A stretch of 5,876 bases of DNA from Candidatus Bathyarchaeota archaeon. GTDB lineage: Archaea; Thermoproteota; Bathyarchaeia; 40CM-2-53-6. The position numbers and the translations under genes are program-made. The notes beneath the pieces were generated by a model, which saw only the letters and a list, made by a program, of their open reading frames with translations, ran no database searches and was not told the origin of the DNA. Shown here piece after piece: positions 1 through 4,915 of this stretch; the stretch's first letter is position 1; each line of letters begins with the position of its first letter. Location of the stretch: positions 10,978-16,853 of the forward strand of contig VBBB01000101.1 in NCBI GenBank assembly GCA_005882955.1, written 5' to 3'.

Positions 1-2
1 CA

Positions 3-1124
3 CACTTCGTCGGAATACCCGTCACAGTGCCCAGTCTCGGAACCTTCGGCGCGGCACTAGGACAATTCAACAACTTCGGAACAGTCAACAACTCCCCCTA
101 CAGCACGACAACCCCGACGAATGGGTGCACTGCAATCACGAACAACATCTCGGGCCAGATAGCTCTCATCGCGCGAGGCACGTGTACCTTTTCAACAAAG
201 ATCAGGAACGCTCAAGTCGCAGGCGCGACCGGGGTCCTAGTGTACAACAGTGTTGCTGGAGATCCAACCGCTATGGCCCAGGATGGCACTCCCAACCAGC
301 CCACCATCTCCGCGGCTATGGTCTCTAGGCCCAACGGATTAGCCATGGCTTCTGCTTCAACTAAGACCGTCTCGATCGACGGGACGATGCAGCAAGAGTT
401 CTTCACTGATGGTCCCAGCGCCGACATTCTCGCCGGCTTCTCTAGCGTTGGACCTGCCATGATCAAGAACCAGGTCTTGCGAGAGGTCAAGCCTGACGTT
501 GTGGCTCCAGGCGTCAACGTCTACAGCTCGATTCTGATGACCTCTTGTGCTCAACCGCCGTGCTTCGCCTTCTTCCAGGGCACCAGCATGGCCACACCCC
601 ACGTCGCCGGATCTGCAGCGCTAATCAAGCAGCTGCACCCGAACTGGTCTCCTGAACAGGTCAAATCCGCACTAGGGAACAGTGCCAAGCGGCCAGTTGG
701 TAGCAGCTCCAGTAATACACGATTGAACAATCCGATGAACCGCGGAGGCGGACGCATCGACCTAGCCGCGGTCACAAAGATTACCGCAACGATCAACGCT
801 CACGGCTCAGCTAATCTCGGCTTCGGCCGGTACTCGGCAAGCGGTGACAGCGGCACATCCTCCTTCCCGGTGGTTGTCCAGTCAGTTGTCAGCTCGAGCG
901 TGACCTACACTGTATCCGTCTCTCCAGCAGTCGACGGCGCAAACCCCCCGGTCGTAGCAGTGTCGCAGACAACGATCAGTGTGACTGGCCAGGGAACTGC
1001 AAAGTTCTCGGTCCTACTGACGGTGTCCCCAACAAATGCCCAGGGCGACTACTACGGCGACATAGTGCTGACCGGTGGGACAGTGACGCTCCAGATACCA
1101 TACTGGATAGAGATCGTACCATAA
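3..1124 (+). CDS. Subtilisin-like (S8) serine protease with PA domain, C-terminal part (5' end outside window)
   Basis: The frame is open to the left edge, so the GTG at 27 is internal and the true start lies outside. What remains is the C-terminal half of a secreted subtilase. A protease-associated (PA) domain at about 123-370 has the typical GQIALIARGTCTF and AGATGVLVYN stretches. The catalytic core follows, with KPDVVAPGVNV (from 489) and the serine motif GTSMATPHVAG (from 579; nucleophile Ser codon 585-587). Catalytic Asp and His must lie upstream and cannot be checked. After the core, about 789-1121 is a Ser/Thr/Val-rich beta domain ending IPYWIEIVP, like the fibronectin-III-like tail of PA-containing subtilases. 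There is no C-terminal anchor. The insertion of a PA domain before the Ser motif is the usual subtilase arrangement. Extracellular protein degradation is the likely role; substrate unknown. Confidence 0.93.
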   Translation, partial: HFVGIPVTVPSLGTFGAALGQFNNFGTVNNSPYSTTTPTNGCTAITNNISGQIALIARGTCTFSTKIRNAQVAGATGVLVYNSVAGDPTAMAQDGTPNQPTISAAMVSRPNGLAMASASTKTVSIDGTMQQEFFTDGPSADILAGFSSVGPAMIKNQVLREVKPDVVAPGVNVYSSILMTSCAQPPCFAFFQGTSMATPHVAGSAALIKQLHPNWSPEQVKSALGNSAKRPVGSSSSNTRLNNPMNRGGGRIDLAAVTKITATINAHGSANLGFGRYSASGDSGTSSFPVVVQSVVSSSVTYTVSVSPAVDGANPPVVAVSQTTISVTGQGTAKFSVLLTVSPTNAQGDYYGDIVLTGGTVTLQIPYWIEIVP

Positions 1125-1153
1125 CAGAGCAGACCAACAACCTCTCCTCTCCC

Positions 1154-1163
1154 TTCTTTTCTT
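1154..1163 (+). terminator. Pyrimidine/T-rich tract, possible archaeal terminator
   Basis: About 30 bases after the protease stop codon the strand turns almost purely pyrimidine (roughly 1141-1170), with a T-rich core TTCTTTTCTT. Archaeal RNA polymerase terminates at T-rich tracts without needing a hairpin, so this is a reasonable terminator for the protease transcript. The tract is interrupted by C residues, so the call is weak. Confidence 0.35.
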
Positions 1164-1250
1164 CACCTCTCAGCTACGTTTCGGCCCATTGTGTAGACAT
1201 GATCGGAAACTTGTTGGGCTGTCGCAGAAGGCTTATTGGGACTTGGCCGA

Positions 1251-1262
1251 AGACCCGGGTCT
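1251..1262. repeat. Perfect 12-bp palindrome next to the tRNA 5' end
   Basis: AGACCCGGGTCT reads the same on both strands and ends five bases before the tRNA 5' end at 1268. Its core GACCCGGG recurs at 1308-1315 inside the D-arm insertion of the tRNA-like gene, and CCCGGG recurs in the acceptor strand at 1377-1382. It could be a protein-binding site or a processing hairpin in the precursor; the sequence alone does not say which. Confidence 0.5.
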
Positions 1263-1292
1263 CTTGTAGCCCGGTGGTGTAGTGGACTAGCA

Positions 1293-1319
1293 AGGGTCGA
1301 AAACAGTGACCCGGGCCAA
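1293..1319 (+). other. Insertion in the D arm of tRNA-Gln, candidate noncanonical tRNA intron (24/25)
   Basis: The D stem GTGT (1277-1280) is best completed by GCA (1290-1292) plus T (1320), giving T-G, G-C, T-A and a G-T pair. That leaves 27 extra bases between positions 24 and 25; a one-base shift is equally possible because of the flanking A residues. The insertion forms a hairpin, GGGTC (1294-1298) with GACCC (1308-1312). Introns at unusual tRNA positions are known in several Thermoproteota and Thaumarchaeota lineages. I could not draw a standard bulge-helix-bulge here, so this could instead be damage to the gene. Confidence 0.42.
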
Positions 1320-1332
1320 TGATGGGCTTTGG

Positions 1333-1352
1333 ACTCCAAGACCATGGAAGAG
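1333..1352 (+). other. Archaeal tRNA intron at canonical 37/38, with bulge-helix-bulge motif
   Basis: A 20-nt intron lies between G37 (1332) and A38 (1353). The anticodon stem GATGGG/CCCATC is followed by a four-pair helix, CTTT (1327-1330) with GAAG (1347-1350; three Watson-Crick pairs and one T-G). It is flanked by two three-base bulges, GGA (1331-1333) and AGA (1351-1353). Cutting after the second base of each bulge, the known rule for archaeal splicing endonuclease, removes exactly 1333-1352 and yields a seven-base anticodon loop with TTG. Confidence 0.7.
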
Positions 1353-1366
1353 ACCCATCGATGGGG

Positions 1367-1410
1367 TTCGAATCTTCCCGGGTTACCAAAAACCCAGACT
1401 CGAACATGCC
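1367..1410 (+). repeat. tRNA 3'-end repeat, copy 1 (candidate att site within the tRNA gene)
   Basis: This copy runs from the T loop through CCA and about 22 bases beyond the tRNA. It aligns to 2505-2547 with 38 identical columns of 44: five substitutions and one gap in the A-run. Three of the substitutions are T here and C in the other copy, all inside the tRNA portion. Weaker similarity with small indels continues about 12 bases further. See the mobile-element entry for the interpretation. Confidence 0.8.
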
Positions 1411-1522
1411 CGCTCCTGCTACACTCCACGCACCAGTAGAGTCTTCCGAGGAAGCCATTTCCCAATGGCGGGGAGAATAGCAAAGTGTACGCGTCGCGGT
1501 AGCTTATCGACCCTGAGCTAGG

Positions 1523-1529
1523 TAAATAC
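1523..1529 (+). promoter_or_regulatory. Possible TATA box (box A) for the cupredoxin gene
   Basis: TAAATAC is the most AT-rich, box-A-like stretch between the tRNA and the TTG start at 1570. A transcript starting about 25 bases downstream would have a leader of roughly 20 nt. Apart from this and the repeat, 1411-1569 holds nothing I can recognise. Confidence 0.25.
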
Positions 1530-1569
1530 GATAGAGCTAACTACCAACGATTCGGATAGTATCTTATCT

Positions 1570-2448
1570 TTGAGAAGGATAGGATATCTCGTGACCGGAT
1601 TCCTCATAGTGCTCTCAGCGACCATCATGAACGAAGGATCTCCACCCTCATTATTACCCCACGTATCGAAAGCACAAGCCGCAAGCATCTCAATAACTCT
1701 CGCGGGCTGCGTGACGCCAACTGGAACCTGTACCTCGGCCGGTTGGTGGGAGGGTACGATTCATGACCCGACAATAACTGTTACTCAGGGAGACACACTT
1801 ACACTGCACTTAAGCAGCGCTGATCATAACACTCACCAGTTCATAGTTGATGTTGATGGGCTTGGTACTTGTTCGACGACAGACCCTTGTTCATCATTGT
1901 TTTCATCAGGAACAACGTTCACTTTCATTATAGGCATGGCGAGCGGAACATATGATTACGGTTGCACTATTCATCCTCAGATGATTGTACTGGGAGGTTT
2001 CATAGTCAATCCTGGGACTCCTCCTGACTTCAGCATCTCCGCTAGTCCGGGCACCGTTTCCGCCAACGTTGGTGTTCTAGGCAATTCGACGATAACTATT
2101 GCTCCTCAAGGCGGTTTCACGGGGACCGTTGGCCTTGCTTCCACTACCAACTCAACGAATCTATCTTGCACTCTCTCTCCAACGAGCATCTCGGGAGGTT
2201 CAGGGAGTTCTATCTTATCGTGCAATGGCAGTGTCCAGGCCAAATATCTTGTCACTGTGACAGGCACTAGTGGCAGCGTCTCTCACTCAGCGGGCGTGGT
2301 CTATAATGTGACAACAAGCGGGACGGTTGGAGGTAGCATCGTCCCGGTGGACATGTCAGGGCTCTTGCCACTGTACATCGGCCTTGGGTTAGCATCGGCA
2401 GGCCTCTTTGCCGCGGTTTTGGTCTACGGCCGACGCCGAGCACCATAA
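1570..2448 (+). CDS. Exported, membrane-anchored cupredoxin (type 1 copper protein) with Ig-like stalk
   Basis: A 292-residue protein starting at TTG. This is the first start-type codon after the upstream in-frame stop at 1519, and it gives a complete signal peptide: MRR, hydrophobic core 5-20, likely cleavage after SKAQA near residue 37. Residues 38-147 form a plastocyanin/amicyanin-like domain. Likely copper ligands are H89 (in DHNTHQF), C132, H135 and M138 (GCTIHPQM, Cys-x2-His-x2-Met). Residues 152-248 are a Ser/Thr/Gly-rich beta domain of the PDFSISASP type seen in many secreted archaeal and bacterial proteins, with Cys200 and Cys218 a possible disulfide. Residues 264-286 are a transmembrane helix followed by GRRRAP, so the copper domain sits outside the cell. 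The probable role is electron transfer at the membrane surface; the partner is unknown because no redox gene is adjacent. No ribosome-binding site is visible. It lies between two tRNA 3'-end repeats. Confidence 0.85.
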   Translation: MRRIGYLVTGFLIVLSATIMNEGSPPSLLPHVSKAQAASISITLAGCVTPTGTCTSAGWWEGTIHDPTITVTQGDTLTLHLSSADHNTHQFIVDVDGLGTCSTTDPCSSLFSSGTTFTFIIGMASGTYDYGCTIHPQMIVLGGFIVNPGTPPDFSISASPGTVSANVGVLGNSTITIAPQGGFTGTVGLASTTNSTNLSCTLSPTSISGGSGSSILSCNGSVQAKYLVTVTGTSGSVSHSAGVVYNVTTSGTVGGSIVPVDMSGLLPLYIGLGLASAGLFAAVLVYGRRRAP

Positions 2449-2475
2449 GCCTGAAGATTCCGTGGGCTGAACCTA

Positions 2476-2489
2476 ACCCCCACTGGGGT
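2476..2489 (+). other. Short hairpin after the cupredoxin gene
   Basis: ACCCC pairs with GGGGT around a four-base CACT loop, 27 bases after the cupredoxin stop codon. There is no following T-run, so it is not a classical terminator; it could stabilise the mRNA end or be chance. Confidence 0.3.
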
Positions 2490-2504
2490 ATATGCTAGGT
2501 GAAC

Positions 2505-2547
2505 TTCGAACCTCCCCGGGCTACCAAAACCGAGACTCGGACATGCC
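2505..2547 (+). repeat. tRNA 3'-end repeat, copy 2 (displaced fragment, candidate att site)
   Basis: This has the T loop TTCGAAC (2505-2511), then CTCC, acceptor strand CCGGGCT (2516-2522), A and CCA (2524-2526), and about 21 bases of shared downstream flank. No D arm, anticodon arm or 5' acceptor strand precedes it, and the bases just before the T loop (GAAC) do not pair with CTCC, so this is a fragment and not a tRNA gene. Just after the CCA sits the near-palindrome CCGAGACTCGG (2530-2540), which copy 1 lacks because of two of the substitutions. Confidence 0.75.
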
Positions 2548-2552
2548 GGCGC

Positions 2553-2582
2553 TCCCGCGTAACGCTTTTCGGAACGTCGGGA
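2553..2582 (+). other. Imperfect hairpin in the spacer upstream of the Liv operon
   Basis: TCCCG (2553-2557) then CGT pairs with ACG (2574-2576) then CGGGA (2578-2582), eight pairs with one bulged T and a 13-base loop containing TTTT. It sits directly beyond the displaced tRNA 3' end and about 130 bases before the next gene. Function unknown. It could be part of the original tRNA downstream region or a weak transcription stop. Confidence 0.35.
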
Positions 2583-2673
2583 GGAGCTGTCGGAAGTAAT
2601 CATAATCCCTGCCAAGTATCTAGTAACGGCTGGCCATGCGAGTCAAATGTGGACAATTTCATCTTCCACAAAG

Positions 2674-2681
2674 TTAATACA
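2674..2681 (+). promoter_or_regulatory. Probable TATA box (box A) for the Liv operon
   Basis: TTAATACA, preceded by the purine-rich ACAAAG that could serve as a BRE, lies 38 bases before the ATG at 2712. The expected start site, about 25 bases downstream, would leave only a very short leader. That agrees with the absence of a Shine-Dalgarno sequence and with (nearly) leaderless transcription common in archaea. Confidence 0.42.
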
Positions 2682-2711
2682 TTGTGAAAGGCAATTAGAC
2701 ACTATTCTGGC

Positions 2712-4019
2712 ATGCAAGCCAAGCCTCGCAGACTAACAAAGAAGACAACTGCGATTATTGCCGTAGTCATTGTTGCAATCGTGATCGCTTCAGGCGGAGG
2801 CAGCTACTACTACATCAATTATATCGCGTCAAGACCCGCAGCGTGCGCGCTTCCATCCGGGAGAGATGCGATAAAGGTCGGCTTCACTATCTCGCTGACC
2901 GGCACCTACAACGTTGAGGGCGGCAAGTCGCTCGCTGGCATTCAGGCAGCGGCCTGTTGGATAAACAGCAACGGCGGCATAACCGTCAACGGAAAAACGT
3001 ACAACATTATACTCGACTACTACGACGACGCGAGCACATCGAGTAACATTTCTCCCCTCTATACGAGGATCATCTCACAGGATCACGCACAATTTCTCCT
3101 TGCCCCGTACAGCAGCCTCTTGACAGGTACTGCAGCACCACTTGCAGATTCGTACAACTTGGTCATGCTGTCGCATGGCGGCTCGGCAGACTCGATCTGG
3201 ACTAAGGGCTACAAGACCCTCTTCGAAGTTCTTAGCTCTGCATCAACCTACTTCAACAATGCGATCGACTGGCTCAAAGCCAACCATCCAAGCGATAAAC
3301 TTGCATTCCTGCACGCAGACGACTCATTCTCCACCGTTGCTAGTGTTGCAGCATCCAGGTACGCGGCGCAGCAAGGGCTATCCGTGGTCTACAACGCCTC
3401 ATATCCGTCGATGGGGACGCAAGACCTGTCAACGCAGCTCACCGCCGCCCAGGCGGACGGAGCCGACGACCTACTAGGCGGAGGTCACTATGCCGACGGC
3501 CTTAAGATCGTGCAACAACTATCGTCCGTCGGATGGACCCCCAAGTTCATCTCGTTACTGGTGGCCGTAACAGAACCACAGTTCCAGCAACAGCTCGGTG
3601 GCGCAGCAAACCTTGTGACAGGCCCGTCGCAGTGGGAAACGAATGTGACGTACAACCCGGCCTCGGCCCAGACAGCAGGCATTCCATGGTATGGTCCAAC
3701 CGAGTCCCAATTCGTCGACTATTACTCGAAGCAGGCGAACGCTGGTGCTCCAACCTACCACTCAGGAGAGGCTGGTGCCGCTATTCTTGTGCTCGCGAAC
3801 GCGATCGAGAAAGCAAACAGCACTGATACGACAGCCGTCAGAGAGACGATCTTGAGCATGCACATTATGACCTTCTTCGGACAGTTCCAAGTCGACGCCA
3901 CAGGAAAGCAGATCGGACACAGCATGGTGCTCGTCCAATGGCAGAATGGAGCATTAGCAGTGGTCGCACCCAGCACCGCAGCATCCGGCACAGTCAAGTA
4001 CCCGTACTCCGGCAGCTAA
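2712..4019 (+). CDS. Liv-type ABC transporter substrate-binding protein (branched-chain amino acid/amide family)
   Basis: A 435-residue extracellular receptor that would deliver substrate to the permeases encoded next. The N-terminus is basic (MQAKPRRLTKK), followed by a transmembrane anchor at about residues 12-28. The linker is GGGSYYYINYIAS and there is no lipobox, so the protein is tethered by the helix. The binding domain opens with IKVGFTISLTGTYNVEGGKSLAGIQAA (residues 54-80), the hallmark start of the periplasmic-binding-protein type I (Leu/Ile/Val) fold. It continues through two lobes to a typical end, FFGQFQVDATGKQIGHSMVLVQW. ATG at 2712 is chosen because it includes the whole anchor and lies just after the TATA-like box. 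It is the first gene of an operon, with LivH starting eight bases after its stop codon. The substrate cannot be deduced: family members bind branched-chain amino acids, amides, urea or aromatic acids. The cysteines C45 and C82 are a possible disulfide. Confidence 0.9.
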   Translation: MQAKPRRLTKKTTAIIAVVIVAIVIASGGGSYYYINYIASRPAACALPSGRDAIKVGFTISLTGTYNVEGGKSLAGIQAAACWINSNGGITVNGKTYNIILDYYDDASTSSNISPLYTRIISQDHAQFLLAPYSSLLTGTAAPLADSYNLVMLSHGGSADSIWTKGYKTLFEVLSSASTYFNNAIDWLKANHPSDKLAFLHADDSFSTVASVAASRYAAQQGLSVVYNASYPSMGTQDLSTQLTAAQADGADDLLGGGHYADGLKIVQQLSSVGWTPKFISLLVAVTEPQFQQQLGGAANLVTGPSQWETNVTYNPASAQTAGIPWYGPTESQFVDYYSKQANAGAPTYHSGEAGAAILVLANAIEKANSTDTTAVRETILSMHIMTFFGQFQVDATGKQIGHSMVLVQWQNGALAVVAPSTAASGTVKYPYSGS

Positions 4020-4027
4020 GCATCGCA

Positions 4028-4915
4028 ATGGTCGCTGCCGATCTTGTCGTTAGAGATCTAGTATTCGGCCTTTTGCTCGGGTGCGTCTTCTCTGTCGTAG
4101 CTCACGGGCTCAACATCATCTGGGGAATCGTCAAGGTCATCAACATTGCCCATGGAGAGTTCATCATGCTCGGGGCGTACGGAGCCTACTTCCTCAACCT
4201 ATTCGCCGGGTTGACTCCGCTCGAGGCAGCACCTGTCGACGCGGCCATCGGGCTACTAGTTGGATACGCTTTCTACTACACATTCCTCCATCGGGAGCTA
4301 CGAGACAAGGAGACTATTACGCTCCAGAGCGAGATGGTGACGCTAGCAGCAACATTCGGCCTCAGCCTTTTCGTCAGCAACCTAGCCATTATCCTCTTCA
4401 CCGGGAACCCTGTTGGCATCAACTACAACCCGGGCACGCTACAGTTCGGATATCTCCATGTTCCCCTCGCAGCACTCTACGTCGCCATTCTCTCAGTCCT
4501 GATAATAACGGGGACCTGGTTGTTCCTAGAGAGAACATTCATCGGCTCCGCAATACGCGCGTATGCGCAGGACGTGACGGCGACTGAGCTGGTCGGAGCC
4601 AATCCGGCCAAGGTCGCATCACTCGCCACAGCGTTAGGGTTCGCCGTTACCATGGCCGGGGGAGCGCTACTCACAGTCTGGATCCCTGTCGGCATCAACC
4701 CTCTAATGGGGGCGCTTTACGCTCCTATCAGCTTCGTCATCGTCGTTCTTGGAGGACCTGGGAAGATGTGGGGAAGCCTGGTTGGCGGGCTAACATTGGG
4801 GGTCGTCATTGACGTTGTCCAAGCCTTCACCACTGTGGAGATTGCTTATGCTGCCGCTTTCCTGATCCTGATCCCTGTCCTCGTATTCCGCCCGGAAGGT
4901 CTTCTGAAAAGATGA
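4028..4915 (+). CDS. livH: Liv-type ABC transporter permease, LivH family
   Basis: One of the two membrane subunits of the importer, forming the substrate channel with the following LivM. I place the start at ATG 4028, giving 295 residues, close to the family norm. An upstream in-frame ATG at 3938 would add 30 polar residues and overlap the preceding gene by 82 bases, which is unlikely. HGLNIIWGIVKVINIAHGEFIMLGAYGAYF (residues 26-55) is the diagnostic N-terminal LivH signature. TATELVGANPAKVASLATALG (184-204) is the cytoplasmic loop expected to contact the ATPases. The C-terminus VLVFRPEGLLKR is also typical. About eight hydrophobic segments are visible. The last codons overlap livM by four bases (ATGA), so translation is probably coupled. 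The symbol denotes the family; the substrate is unproven. Confidence 0.92.
   Translation: MVAADLVVRDLVFGLLLGCVFSVVAHGLNIIWGIVKVINIAHGEFIMLGAYGAYFLNLFAGLTPLEAAPVDAAIGLLVGYAFYYTFLHRELRDKETITLQSEMVTLAATFGLSLFVSNLAIILFTGNPVGINYNPGTLQFGYLHVPLAALYVAILSVLIITGTWLFLERTFIGSAIRAYAQDVTATELVGANPAKVASLATALGFAVTMAGGALLTVWIPVGINPLMGALYAPISFVIVVLGGPGKMWGSLVGGLTLGVVIDVVQAFTTVEIAYAAAFLILIPVLVFRPEGLLKR

Larger units (their letters stand above)
1268..1388 (+). tRNA. tRNA-Gln (anticodon TTG), intron-containing, possibly degenerate
   Basis: The 5' strand AGCCCGG (1268-1274) pairs with CCGGGTT (1378-1384), including one G-T pair, followed by A73 and an encoded CCA (1386-1388). T8 is at 1275, and the D arm GTGTAGTGG with its GG pair starts at 1277. 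The anticodon loop CTTTGGA is assembled from 1327-1332 plus 1353, giving TTG (Gln) at 1329-1331. It is closed by ATGGG (1322-1326) and CCCAT (1354-1358). The T loop TTCGAAT is at 1367-1373. AGCCCGGTGGTGTAGTGG resembles archaeal tRNA-Gln genes as I recall them. Removing 1293-1319 and 1333-1352 leaves 74 nt including CCA. Oddities: the T stem is only four pairs (GGGG/CTTC) with two G-T pairs, and the D-arm insertion lacks a recognisable splice motif. It may be functional with two introns, or a decaying tRNA gene. Identity as Gln is better supported than function. Confidence 0.68.
1367..2547. mobile_element. Candidate small integrated islet bounded by tRNA 3'-end direct repeats
   Basis: Direct repeats of a tRNA-Gln 3' end bound about 1.1 kb that contains only the cupredoxin gene. 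Archaeal and bacterial tyrosine-recombinase elements commonly integrate at tRNA 3' ends, leaving a reconstituted tRNA at one side and the displaced 3' end at the other. Here the displaced copy's acceptor strand CCGGGCT (2516-2522) complements AGCCCGG (1268-1274) without any G-T pair, while the resident one (CCGGGTT) has one, as if the element had supplied the resident version. Parts of the cupredoxin gene have lower GC: hand counts of the 60-base lines at 1801, 1861 and 1921 give 43-45%, against 58% at 721 and 63% at 4621. No integrase, replication gene or element-like gene is present, so this would be a remnant, an element moved in trans, or a false reading of an old tRNA duplication. Confidence 0.38.

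Noticed and set aside
27..29. GTG at 27 as the protease start
   Set aside because: The frame is open upstream to the left edge and residues there continue naturally. The S8 catalytic Asp and His must lie further upstream.
1391..1405. Minus-strand tRNA suggested by the T-arm-like complement of CCCAGACTCGAAC
   Set aside because: No matching T-stem 5' strand or other arms exist on the minus strand, and the motif is inside the repeat flank.
1163..1521. Open frames on both strands across the tRNA region
   Set aside because: They overlap the tRNA, lack recognisable domains, and contain the spurious peptides (such as GRFEPH) typical of translated tRNA T arms.
2449..2526. A complete second tRNA upstream of the 2505 fragment
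   Set aside because: No 5' acceptor strand, D arm or anticodon arm can be fitted, and the bases before the T loop do not pair with those after it.
2424..2687. Small open frames in the spacer before the Liv operon, on both strands
   Set aside because: They are short, have no start signals or recognisable features, and cover the tRNA fragment and hairpins.
3938..4027. N-terminal extension of LivH starting at ATG 3938
   Set aside because: The added 30 residues are polar and unlike the family, and the region is the coding end of the binding-protein gene in another frame. ATG 4028 gives a normal LivH.
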